From Sorex araneus (Eukaryota; Chordata; Mammalia; Eulipotyphla; Soricidae): a stretch of 64,000 nucleotides of DNA. Location of the stretch: contig NC_073305.1 in assembly GCF_027595985.1 (NCBI RefSeq), forward strand, positions 113,711,759 through 113,775,758, read 5' to 3'. A program made the translations under genes and the position numbers. Shown in pieces: positions 1 through 10,330 of this stretch (positions are counted from its first letter, which is position 1; each line of letters opens with the position of its first letter). The notes below the pieces were generated by a model that worked only from the letters and a program-made list of their open reading frames with translations, was not told where the DNA came from and did not search any database.

Positions 1-203
1 AAACAGATGTGTCAGTCCTTCTATTATCAAGAGATTAGTCATTCACCAACTTCAGTTAGAACTGCAAATCAATAGTCTGTTTTAAGAAACAGAACTACTC
101 TGATTCACACAAAAGAGCAAATTTCTCAGGGTAATTTTCTCATGAATTTCTCACTCATGGTCATAATTTACAGTAATTGTAAATTTGCCAAGGTATTGTC
201 AAG

Positions 204-450
204 GAGGGCTGAAACAATAACACATAGTAGGGCATTTGCCTTGCATGCAGCTGACCCAGGTTCGATTCCTCCGTCCCTCTCGGAGAGCCTGGCAAGCTAC
301 CGAGAGTATTCCGCCCGCAAGGCAGAGCCTGACAGGCTACCGTGGTATATTCAATATACAAAAACAGTAACAAGTCTCATAATGGAGACATTACTGGTGC
401 CTGCTTGAGCAAAATCGATGAACAACGGGATGACAGTGACAGTGACAGTG
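204..450 (+). mobile_element. Type B SINE
   Basis: The tRNA-like head has a B-box GGTTCGATTCC followed by the type B body (CTCGGAGAGCCTGGCAAGC, AACAGTAACAAGTCTCA, GGTGCCTGCTTGAGC) and a GACAGT tail. A 9-nt duplication, ATTGTCAAG, lies at 195-203 and 451-459. The sequence at 1-195 and 460-780 shows nothing recognisable. Confidence 0.9.
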
Positions 451-819
451 ATTGTCAAGAAATTATCCCCTGATAGTCAAGAGTTACATGTACACACTGA
501 TGACAAAGTGGGGATCGGAGCCTCATGTTCTTTGCAGAAACTCAGTAGAAATCTGCAAATCTAGTTAAATCCTCTGCCTTGAACTCAGTTACAGATAACA
601 TGGCACATTAAGTAGTTTTAAGTCACAGCCTGTATGCCCCAATGTCCTTCTTTATGAGGGCCTGTGTTCATTTGCTAGCGCTGCCGTAACAATGTGTCGA
701 CTAGCTGATTCAAACAACATTCTTTCCTTATGGTTGCTGTGGTTATGATGTTCTTTCACTCAGCAGTTTTACTTTTCCAGGGCTTACTTACTCACTTTAT
801 TAGTGGTACTTGCACACAT

Positions 820-1455
820 ACCGGCAGAGGAACCCAGGTGTGTGTAATCCCATCAACGGCCAACATCCAGAGAGAGACTTAAAAGCAAGCTCTCAGAAGA
901 GAGTGGTGCAGAGAGTCTCTTGCCCGCACGCCTGGCTATCTTCCCCCGGACCCCTCGGAGGGGATGGGCTCCAGCTTCCCTCCCCACCCCGAGCAGAGCT
1001 CCCGGTGGCCGAAGACCACCAGAACCTAGCTACAGCCATGCTGGAGGCTCCTCTATACACGTTCGGACAGGCCTCATGCATGAGGGTACCGGCAGAGGAA
1101 CCCAGGTGTGTGTAATCCCATCAATGGCCAACATCCAGAAAGAGACTTAAAAGCAAGCTCTTAGAAGCTTTAGATATCTTTAGCCTACTTCTCCCCCTAG
1201 GAGAAACTGGCAATCTTCTGAGAGTTTCCTGCCCACATGGGACAGCCTTGCAAGCTTCCCATGTGTATTCATATGCAAAATCCAGTAACAAGCTGGATCT
1301 CATTCCCCTGACCCTGAAAGAGCCCCCAGTGCGACATCCTTGGAAGGGCCCAGTCAAGATAGCCTTCTAAGATCTCAGGGAAAGGACAAAATGAAATGTT
1401 ACTGAGCCTGCCTGAGAAATCAGTGATTAACGGGATATTGTGATATTGTGACTTG
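820..1455 (+). mobile_element. Family C composite repeat (subtype 2)
   Basis: This is a long repeat with no open frame of its own. It contains CCCCTCGGAGGGGATGGGC, AGAACCTAGCTACAGCC, a type B-like body (GAGAGTTTCCTGCCCACAT, CCCCTGACCCTGAAAGAGC) and the end AAATCAGTGATTAACGGG. About 84 nt at 820-903 recur at 1087-1170, so the 5' part contains an internal duplication with a 268-nt period. Confidence 0.85.
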
Positions 1456-1499
1456 CACACATGCCCACTGGTGGTGACACTCAGATCTGCCCACAGACA

Positions 1500-1770
1500 T
1501 TCTGGTTATAGTGATCGTCAGAGGTCACTGCTGCTCTCATACACATGAGTGCTAGGATCACACTCCTTCCTGGCCACCTGTATTGTAACTGTGGCATTCG
1601 CAAATCCTTGGCCACGGTCTCTGGAGAGGGTCACTGCTGTAACATCATTGGAAGTCCAAAGAGCAGCGCTGCCAAAGCTGTGCTCAAAGAATGTGGATGC
1701 TCGGGGGTTTGACTTGCATCTTCATACTTGCAAGGAAGATGCTATTTGCCATTGAGCTATATCCTGGACT
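1500..1770 (-). mobile_element. Old SINE-like remnant
   Basis: The right end shows a reversed tRNA-like head (ATGCTATTTGCCATTGAGCT). The left part is diverged and assigned only tentatively. Confidence 0.4.
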
Positions 1771-1977
1771 CCATTAATTTTACTTTTCAACAGTGTTGAG
1801 AGAGAATGGGGTCAAAATATTCTATTTCTAAAGAGTTTCCTCTCTCCCTGGCTTGTCAATAGTCATCTGCTCACTGTGTCTTCAAGAGATTTTCATTTGT
1901 ATTCACAGAAAGAAAAACCTCAATATCCCTCCCACTTCTCAAATTAAATCCACCTGATAATTAGGTCCTCCAAACAT

Positions 1978-2231
1978 CACTGTCACTGTCACAGTCATCC
2001 CATTGCTCATCGATTTTCTCGAGTGGGCACCAGTAACATCTCCATTGTGAGACTTGTTGTTACTGTTTTTGGCATATCAAATATGCCACAGGTAGCTTGC
2101 CAGGCTCTGCCGTGTGGGCGGGATACTCTCGGTAGCTTGCTGGGCTCTCCCAGAGGGACAGAGGAATCGAACACTGGTTGGCCACTTGCAAGTCAAATGC
2201 CCTTCCTGCTGTGCTATCACTCTAGCCCCTT
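1978..2231 (-). mobile_element. Type B SINE
   Basis: On the plus strand it reads CACTGTCACTGTCAC, CTCGAGTGGGCACCAG, the body, then the reversed head ending CTATCACTCTAGCCCC. Confidence 0.92.
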
Positions 2232-2309
2232 CTAAACATATCATATTATTTTATTTAAATTACCTCCTGAAAGGGTCTATCTTCATATATACTCATATAG
2301 GTAATTAGA

Positions 2310-3425
2310 CTTCAACATAATCATTTCAGAGAGAGGAGAGAGAGACACCATTTAGGGCTTAACACTAAACCATTTCTGACTAATGATAAGACTTTTGAGA
2401 TGGAAATGTGGGATTTAATTTTGCTTAGCAGATTGTAAGAGTTCTTTGATAACTATTCAGTGTTTTGTGGTAAGTAAAGCTTTATTATACGAATTCCATT
2501 TATTTGAAGTTAGTATTTCTCAAGCTGGACAGTCTAAGGCTTACATTTCCATCACACTCGCAAAAGTAATTACTGAGGAAGTTGCAAGTATTATTACACA
2601 AGATAGCAGAAAAGTTGAGAGACCTATAGAGAATAAATTTCAACTTCTGCCATTGGTCTAGTAATGAGCTGGTTTCCATAATCCTTATGTGGTCACAAAA
2701 TCAGGTTGACAGCCTCCTCCATCAGATATTCACTGTCCATCTTCTTGCAAATAACTATATGTTCAGTGAGCCAATCTTATTATATTGAAGTAACTTTGCA
2801 TTATGACATTACATAAATTTTAGGTACATGAATATAAACATGTATATATAGTAGACTTTCATTGCTAGAAGTTCAAATCAAGTTTACCTTTACTCCACAC
2901 CAAAAGCTCCAATCTTTACAAATAGTTCTTCTCAACTATTTCTGTTTGAGTGTACAAATATCACAACAAAAATCCTCATTTGGATAGTGCAGAAAATCCT
3001 CTTTACAAATTTCAATTTATGAACATACCACTGACTTACTGTCATCCAGAATGACCTTTCTGCAAATTGCATCCCATGGCAGTTTAATTCCTGGTTTGAC
3101 ACTCTGTCCTTGGTGACTTATGACTTCACACTCTGGAGTAGAGTTCAGCAAAGCAAACTCTAAAAATTACAGGTGCTTCAGTGTTTAGGACTTAGCAATA
3201 ATTAAGGATCTCTCAATTCCTTAGTAACTTTCATTTGGATAATTCCCATCAGGATATTGGTGCAAATTTTTACAGAAACTCTAACATAAAAAAAAAAAAT
3301 TCTGATGCCAAACAGAGAAACCACTCTAATTGAGTTCCATAAAGTTTGACCCTGCAAATAGCAGTTCCCCAAATTTTGTGGAAAAAAATATATAATTTTA
3401 ACTAAATTTATATATTTTTCCATTA
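2310..3425. other. AT-rich unique sequence
   Basis: About 1.1 kb with no recognisable repeat head, no splice-bounded exon and no open frame above about 70 codons of credible composition. Confidence 0.6.
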
Positions 3426-3429
3426 ATCC

Positions 3430-3682
3430 TAAACTGGCAATCTTCTGAGAGTTTCCTGCCCACATGGGAACACCTTGCAAGCTTCCCATGGTCTACTCAT
3501 ATGCTAAATCCAGTAACAAGCTGGATCTTATTCCCCTGACCCTGAAAGAGTCCCCAGTGCGACATCGTTGGGAGGGCCGAGTCGAGATAGATTTCTAAGA
3601 CCTCAGGGAAAGGATGAAATGAGAGGTTACTGAGCCCACCCGAGAAATCGGTGACTAACAGGATTTCGTGATCATGAACCCT
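3430..3682 (+). mobile_element. Family C 3' part (subtype 2)
   Basis: It matches the 3' body of the copy at 820-1455: ACTGGCAATCTTCTGAGAG, CCCCTGACCCTGAAAGAG, then GAGAAATCGGTGACTAACAGG. The 5' region is absent. Confidence 0.85.
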
Positions 3683-3708
3683 ATATTGGCCCATGTGCAG
3701 TATTTTTA

Positions 3709-4299
3709 TTTATTTTTTATATATTTTTAATGAATCACCATGAGATACAGTTACAGACATAAACTTTCATGGTTACGTTTCAGTCATACAATGATCAAGT
3801 TCCCATCCCTCCACCAGTGCCCATTCTCCACCACTAATGTTCCCAGTATCATTCCCACCACCCCCACCCTTCCCCGCCCTGCTTCTGTGGCAGGCACATT
3901 TGCTTTTACTGTCTCTCTCTCCTTTTGGGTGTTATGGTTTGCAATATAGGTAGTAAGTGGCCATCATGTTTGGTCTATAGTCTACATTCAGCACACATCT
4001 CTTATCCCAAGCAAGCCCTCCAAACATCATTCACTTAGTGGTCCCTTCTCTATCCAGTTGCCTTTTCCCCCCAGCATGTGAAGCCGGCTTCCAAGCCATG
4101 GAGCAATCCTCCTGGTTCTTACTTCTCTTATCCTTGGGTATTAGTCTCCCATTCTGTTACTTTATATTCCACAAATGAGTGGAATATAAAATTATTCTAT
4201 GTCTGTCCCTCTCTTTCTGACTCATTTCACTTAGCACGATACTCTCCATGTTGATCCACTTACATGCAAATTTCATCATTTCATCTTTTCTAACAGCTC
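3709..4299 (-). mobile_element. 5'-truncated L1: ORF2 C-terminus and 3'UTR
   Basis: The minus strand encodes the L1 ORF2 end ([17 protein letters not shown]) at about 4190-4260, followed by the 3'UTR and an A-rich tail. A 17-nt direct repeat with one mismatch (CATGTGCAGTATTTTTA at 3692-3708, CATGTGCAATATTTTTA at 4300-4316) marks the insertion. Confidence 0.92.
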
Positions 4300-4796
4300 C
4301 ATGTGCAATATTTTTAAATGACAGTGAGAGTTGTACAGAAATCTTAAAAACAGGATTTTTTTTGCTTAATTCAGTGTTTGAGCATACTTTATAAATCATA
4401 TGCAATAGTATAGGAAAGTAGCAACACATACGCCTTGTAAATTTTAGTGCCCTTAACTTTAACTCTGAAATTTACATGAGATACATATTAATTGATGGTA
4501 TACCAAAAAATACGATGCAGTTTGCTTATTGAGGCTTCCCTTTTTGTCACCAATACCTTGTGAAGAAGCTCAAATGGGTCTATTACATGGTAAAAGTCAT
4601 ATGATCAAGACAGCCCTGCCCCACCTCTTATCCAGAAGCAGAGTTCTTCGGTAGCTGGCTGTATGTGCATGAGAACAAGATTAAACCAGAGGAATTGCCA
4701 AGAACATTCAAAATTGCTAATATCAAAATATGTAAGCAAAATAAATGGCTGTTGTTTGGTTTGGTGCCATTTTCTATAAAGTAAAGGCTCTCTGAC

Positions 4797-5470
4797 ACAC
4801 CATCACTATCACTATTGTCCCGTTGATCCTTGATTTGCTCCAGCAGGCCCAGTAATGTCTCCATTCGCCCTAGCCCTGAGATTTTAGAAGCCTCTCTTTA
4901 CTCATCCTTCCCAACAGTGCCGCATTGGAGGCTCTTTCAGGGTCAGGGGAATGAGATCCATCATTGTTACTGCATTTGGCATATGAATGGCATCACGGAG
5001 AGCTTGCCGGGCTCTCCAGTGCAGGCAGGAAAACTCTCAGTACCCTGCCAGGTTCTCCAAGAGGGAGAACTAGGCTATAAGATGTCACTTCTGAGAGCTT
5101 GGTTTTTATCTTTGGATGTTGGCCATTGATGGGATTACACAGTGTGCTGGGGGCAGTTTCTGGGTATGACCAGCTAGCTACTGGAAAATGGGGGATCTGG
5201 ACAGAAGAAGCCCAGTCCCAATCCGAGCAGGCTTGGAGATCTCAGCCTTGGGTCCTGCACACCTGGGTTCCTCTGCCGGTTCCTTCATATGTGAAGCTCA
5301 TTCAAATGTGTGGAGAGGGGCCTTGAGCATGGCTGTGGCTGGGTTCCAGAGGTCTTCGGCTTCAGGAACTCTGCTCAGGATGGGAAGGGAAACTCAACCC
5401 ACCCCCTCCGAGGGGCCCAGTGAAGACAGCCAGGCGAGGGGGCAAGAGACTCTGTCATTTTCTATACAGT
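4797..5470 (-). mobile_element. Family C composite repeat (subtype 1)
   Basis: Read on the plus strand it starts CACTATTGTCCCGTTGATCC and runs through CTCTTTCAGGGTCAGGGG, TGTTGGCCATTGATGGGATT and TGAGCATGGCTGTGGCTGGG to AAGAGACTCTGTCATTTTCT. It is nearly full length. Confidence 0.87.
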
Positions 5471-5479
5471 AATGACTCT

Positions 5480-6060
5480 GACATACCATGCAATTTCTAA
5501 ATATAGACTGGCAATCCTTTCACCTATTGGCTTAACTTCTACAATCCCTTCCTTAAATTGAGCACTGCTATATCTTTAATTTTTTCTGAATACAGTGGGA
5601 TTATGGAATTGCATGTAAAAAATCAATTCAGAGATTTAAGAGATTGTCTCATAGATGGGAGCATAAAAATGTAATCATATTCACTTGCTGGGATTTACTT
5701 TTATTCAGCTCTCTTATTTCTAAGATATTTCAGATGATTGATATTCACTGATGACTAAAAAATGCATCAATATTCAAATCTGTATTTTTGCAAAGTTTTC
5801 TTTAACTAGTGAAATAAAACTCGTCTTTCAAGCAGACATGTTCCTTCATTTGTAGTACCCCAATAACCGCAAATGGAGCATTCAAATTTCAATCCATCTC
5901 AACAGACTTTGGACAGTTATTTGAGTTAATCATGGATCTAATCTCCTAAATATCTCTAGATTTTGTACAGAGATTGCAAAATTGAATAGATGTGGAATCA
6001 TAAAATTAATTTGCAGATATTCAGAGTGAGCTATTCATGTCTGTCACTGACAAATATCAC
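5480..6060. other. AT-rich unique sequence
   Basis: Nothing recognisable: no repeat, no exon signal. Confidence 0.55.
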
Positions 6061-6064
6061 GAGG

Positions 6065-6215
6065 TTGAAGAGGTAAAGCACTTGTTCTTCATATGGCTGA
6101 CCTACATTTGACCCCCCCACACACTCAATATGGTCCCTTGGGCATCTCTAGGAGGGATTCCTTAATACAGAGTCAGGATTAGGCCCTGAGAACTGACATG
6201 TGTGGAAAAAAAACC
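6065..6215 (+). mobile_element. Old SINE remnant
   Basis: Diverged SINE order: GTAAAGCACTTGTTCTTCATA, TATGGTCCCTTGGGCATC, AGAGTCAGGATTAGG. Confidence 0.45.
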
Positions 6216-6234
6216 AAACAAAAATCATTCTAAT

Positions 6235-6960
6235 ATTTTGCAAAGATAGTAAAAGACTGAAAAGGAGGCAAACAGGCCCAGATGTAGAGAGCATAGAAAT
6301 AAATCCACACATACATGTGCTTCTCATTTACAACAAAGGAGCCATGACCACACAATGAAGGAAAGAGTCTCTTCAAAAAATGTTGATGGGGAAACTGAAC
6401 AACCATATGCTAAAAAAATTAAATTGGATCTTAATTTCAAACTATATACCAAAATTAACTAAAACTAAAAATAAGGACTAGAATAGAAAAAAAAACATAG
6501 TATATTATAATGCAAATCAAAACCATAAAGAGATATTACCTCACACAGTGAAAATGGTCCATATTTAAAACTTTAGAAACAACCATTTTTTGGGGCTGGA
6601 GCGATAGCACAGCGGGTAGGGCGTTTGCCTTGCACGCGGCCGACCCGGGTTCTAATCCCAGCATCCCATATGGTCCCCTGAGCACCGCCAGGGGTAATTC
6701 CTGAGTGAAGAGCCAGGAGTAACCCCTGTGCATCGCTGGGTGTGACCCAAAAACCAAAAAAAAAAAAAAAAAGAAAAGAAACAACCATTTTGGAAAAGTG
6801 TTAGTAAAGATGTGGGGAAAAAAAAACACATGTGGGGGGAAAGGAACTCTGGTATATTGTTGGTGGGTATGTAAATCAGTTCAATCTTTATGGATAAATG
6901 TACAGCTCTTCCTTTACAAAATAAAATGAGGGATCTGGAAATGTAATCCGGTGGGAGAAT
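6235..6960 (+). mobile_element. Old L1 ORF2 fragment interrupted by a SINE
   Basis: Broken ORF2-like sequence, including AGTAAAGATGTGGGGAAA followed by an equivalent of the conserved 'ACTGTTGGTGGGAATG' segment. The type A SINE at 6592 splits it. Confidence 0.65.
6592..6777 (+). mobile_element. Type A SINE (near consensus)
   Basis: The head GGGGCTGGAGCGATAGCACA is followed by A-box TAGCACAGCGGGTAGGG, a mutated B-box and the type A body (CATCCCATATGGTCCCCTGA, CCTGTGCATCGCTGGGTGTG), then poly(A). A perfect 14-nt duplication, GAAACAACCATTTT, lies at 6576-6589 and 6778-6791. Confidence 0.96.
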
Positions 6961-7295
6961 GCCTAATTGCTGGCATGAGGCTGCTAGTTACATCCCTGGA
7001 ACCACAATGTTGGCAATTTATTATTACAGAAAATACTGGTATTGCTAGTAATACCAATTAGTGGGTATTGAATGCAATACTCAGCTCTGCCCTTATGATG
7101 CCTACCTCTATATTCATGGATACAGCCTAGGAAATGCAATAACAATAATAACAAAAACAATGGGAAGTGTAGGGAAAAGAAAAGAAAAAATAGAGATACT
7201 ATATGGTTCAGTGACATCACTCTTTAGAATTTATCTGAAGATATGAAAACAGTAATTAAAACGGATGAATACTTGCACCCTGTGTTCATATAATT

Positions 7296-7598
7296 TCATC
7301 ATCATCATCATCATCATCATCATCCCGTTGATCATTGAATTTCTTGAGCGGTCTCAGTAACGTCTCCATTCGTCCTAGCCCTAAGATTTTAGAAGCCTCT
7401 CTTTACTCTTCCTTTCCAACAGTGTTGCATTGGAGGCTCTTTCAGGGTCAGGGGAATGAGACCCAGAATAGTTACTGGTTTTGGAACATGAATACACCAT
7501 GGGGAGTTTTCGAGGCTCTCCCATGTGGGCAGGAAACTCTTGGTAGCTTGCCAGGTTCTCCCGAGGGAAAAGTAGCCTATAAGATAGTGAAACCATAG
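7296..7598 (-). mobile_element. Family C 3' part with (ATC)n end
   Basis: The plus strand has (ATC)9 at 7297-7324, then CCCGTTGATCATTGAATTTC and the shared body to CCGAGGGA. It lacks the C 5' region. Confidence 0.88.
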
Positions 7599-7599
7599 A

Positions 7600-8230
7600 A
7601 CAACTGAGATGTCCACATACAGAGGGTTACTAAAAGAAGATGTGGTGGGGCCAGAGTGATAGCACAGAGGGTAGAGTGTTTGTCTTGAACACTTCGATCT
7701 AGGTTCCATTCCCAGAATGGCATATGGTCTAGGTTCGATCTAGGTTCCATTCCCAGAATGGCATAATGAGCACAGAGCTAGGAGTAACCCCTGGAGTAAG
7801 GAGTAAGACCTGTTGATGAATAGGTCTTCCCTCCCTCCCCATAAGAAAAAAAAAGCTGTAGTATAGATATTCAAAGTCATACTACTCTGCCTTTAAGTAA
7901 TATAAAATAGTATCTTTTGCGACTATATGAATGAAACTTGAACAGATGATACTAAGTGAAAAAAGTAAGAAAGTAAAATACTGGGTGATTCACTTATATG
8001 TGAAAATGAAGAACTTAAACAAATAATCTGTGAAAAACAACAAAACTAATTCCTAGAGAGAAATGTATGGTAGGGAAAGGGAAGGTATTGTGGGAGAAAC
8101 AGGTATAGGTAGAAAGTCTTTTGGTGGTCGGATGGCACTGAGCTGTAATAGTGGGTACAGTGAATCTTATACACCTATAGAAATTCAAGCCTATACCTTT
8201 GAAACTTATGGTATAGTTAACCAATGAGTA
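7600..8230 (+). mobile_element. Old L1 ORF2 3' fragment
   Basis: Diverged sequence reminiscent of the ORF2 C-terminal region (TATGAATGAAACTTGAACAG, CTAAGTGAAAAAAGTAAGAAA) is split by a SINE. It is tentative. Confidence 0.5.
7650..7850 (+). mobile_element. Type A SINE remnant with internal duplication
   Basis: The head is diverged. A 32-nt segment beginning TTCGATCTAGGTTCC occurs perfectly twice, at 7693-7724 and 7734-7765, covering the B-box region. Confidence 0.8.
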
Positions 8231-8399
8231 ATTCTATTTATGTATTTCTATTTATTGTATATTATATTGTTTTTATTTAGCATAGTTTAGGAAGTTACAG
8301 TATCATTAAAGTTTATGATGCCAATATGCAAAATTACTACACCCTGCCACCACCTAAGTGCCCACAACTCTCCACCAATGTCTCTTCATCTCTTCCAAG

Positions 8400-8994
8400 C
8401 TTCCCTCCCCACCCCAAGCAGAGCTCCCGAGGCCAAAGACCTCCAGAGCCTAGCCCCAGCCATGCTCAAGGCCCCTCTCCACACGTTCGAACGAGCTTCA
8501 CATGTGAAGGTACTGGCAGAGGAACCCAGGTGTGTGGGACCCGGGACTGAGACCTCCAAGTCTGCTCGGATCGGGACTAGGCCTCTTTTGCCCAGACTCC
8601 CTATTTCCCAGTAGCTAGGTGGCCACACCCAGGGACTGCCCCCTGCACCGTGTAATCCCATCAACAGCCAACATCCAGAGACTATAAAACCAGGCTCTCG
8701 GACATCTTATAGCCTAGTTCTCCCCTTCGCAAGGGAGAACCGAAAGTTCTCAGCAAGAACCTGGCAAGCTACTGAGAGTTTCCTGCTCACATGGGAGAGC
8801 CTCACAAACTCCAGATGGTGTATTCATATGCCTAAACCAATAACAATGATGGGTCTCATTCCCCTGACCCTGAAAGAACCTCCAAAGTGGCACCATTGTA
8901 AAAGACGAGTAAAGAGAGGCTTCTAAAATCTCAGAGCTAGGATGAATGGAGACGTTACTGAGACCGCTCGAGAAATTCGACGATCAATGGGATA

Positions 8995-9041
<47 letters not shown>
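8400..9041 (+). mobile_element. Family C composite repeat with (GAT)n tail
   Basis: This nearly full copy reads from TTCCCTCCCCACCCCAAGCA through the shared body to GAAATTCGACGATCAATGGG. It ends in (GAT)n at 8995-9041, which fixes the sense orientation and 3' end of the family. Confidence 0.88.
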
Positions 9042-9042
<1 letters not shown>

Positions 9043-10330
9043 CTTGTGTTCATGGTTTGTTATTGTCCTGTACTGTAGGATGACATTACTTTGTCCTTTC
9101 CCTCCTTGCCACAAGTAGCTTGTCCCGGTTTTACCCAGAGTTTAGGCTTACCCCAGTCTCACCCATCAAGGTGTTCCCGAATCTCTCCCATCCCTTTGTT
9201 TAGCTATAATCACTTCTCCATGTTCTCTTCCCCAAAACAGTTAATCCGCGGCTTTCCCTTAATCTGACTGCTAATTTGCAAGGTCAGACCTTCCTAGGAT
9301 ACTGAATTTATATTATATAAGTTAATATTGCCTTTCTCTTCTTCTTGTGCCTTTTGAATAATTTACTTTAAAGCAATGACTGTTTTGTATGGACACAAGA
9401 AGACAATATTATGTTTTTATAACTTGGGAATTAATTGGCCTCGAATATTCCCTCCCGGGCCTCTGCTTTCTCCACTTAAGCCTCAGTTGCCCTCAGTTCC
9501 TAGCACCCCAAAGTAGGGTCCCCGACGTGGGACAGGAAGGATCCAGGGCAAGCGGTGAGTTATGTGCTACCCTGGCATCGAGATGGGCCTGGCCAGAGTG
9601 CCTAATTCTTAACTATAAGTTAAGAGCTTGATCATAGACAAATGCTGTCATGATCCAGTAGTAATTATGAGACTGGGACCCTGCCAGGGATAGGAAAGAC
9701 TGATCTGGCCTGAGCACTGTAGTCTGAGATTGAGATGGCCCCAGGAGAGCAATTCTATAAGCTTTAATGCATCTCTTATTGTGTCCATACAAAATAATTA
9801 ATATTATGAATTCTTATATGTTTGCTGGCTGAGGAGAAGAGAAACACATTCATGGGACTCCGCCCTTGGGTGGATCCTCTTGCTGAAAGAGAATTAAGTC
9901 CTAGGAGAAGCATCCCCTAAGGAAAAGGAACCTTACCCTATTGATGGTGACCACACCTACGTGTAGGCCCCAACCCCCTGGTGCTGTGGAGATTTAACTA
10001 GGCTGTGAGAGTGGGTTGGGGGGCCAGATCCACGGGGCCAGATCCACGAGCCAGATCCACGGGGCCAGATCCACGGGGCCAGATCCACGAGCCAGATCCA
10101 CGGGGCAGATCCACGGGGAGAGATCCAGGAGAGCGGGAGAGAAGCGGAGGGAGAGAATGAAATAAACGGATCGAGCAACCAGTTTGGCCTTCTTCCTTCT
10201 TCCTTCCGTCGCCTGCCCTCGACTGACGGCACACACAGCGGTTCTGGGGCACCGGACGCGGGCGGTGAGACAGAGCCGCCCAGAGAGCCCGCGAGTGCAC
10301 GCGCCCCTCGGCGTTCTTTAGTTTTTTACA
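9043..10330 (+). mobile_element. LTR-like element E, copy 1 (solo)
   Basis: It is homologous to the reversed copy at 33898-35240 over many blocks, such as TTGCCACAAGTAGCTT, TTTTGTATGGACACAAGAAG and AATGAAATAAACGGATCGAG. AATAAA at 10161-10166 is followed by a CpG-rich stretch and an end TTTTTTACA, as in an LTR R/U5. No gag or pol frame is adjacent, so it would be a solo LTR. The left end is cut by the family C insertion. No clear target duplication was found, so the LTR label is an inference. Confidence 0.55.
10020..10119. repeat. Minisatellite inside element E
   Basis: Seven copies of CCAGATCCACG (the last lacking a base) are spaced 13-15 nt apart. They are absent from the second copy of the element. 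Confidence 0.9.

Noticed and set aside
6601..6660. tRNA genes at SINE heads
   Set aside because: A- and B-box sequences are present, but the segments are SINE 5' regions with continuing bodies and target duplications and do not close a tRNA cloverleaf.
8923..9114. Poly-histidine open frame
   Set aside because: It is the (GAT)n tail of a family C repeat read antisense.
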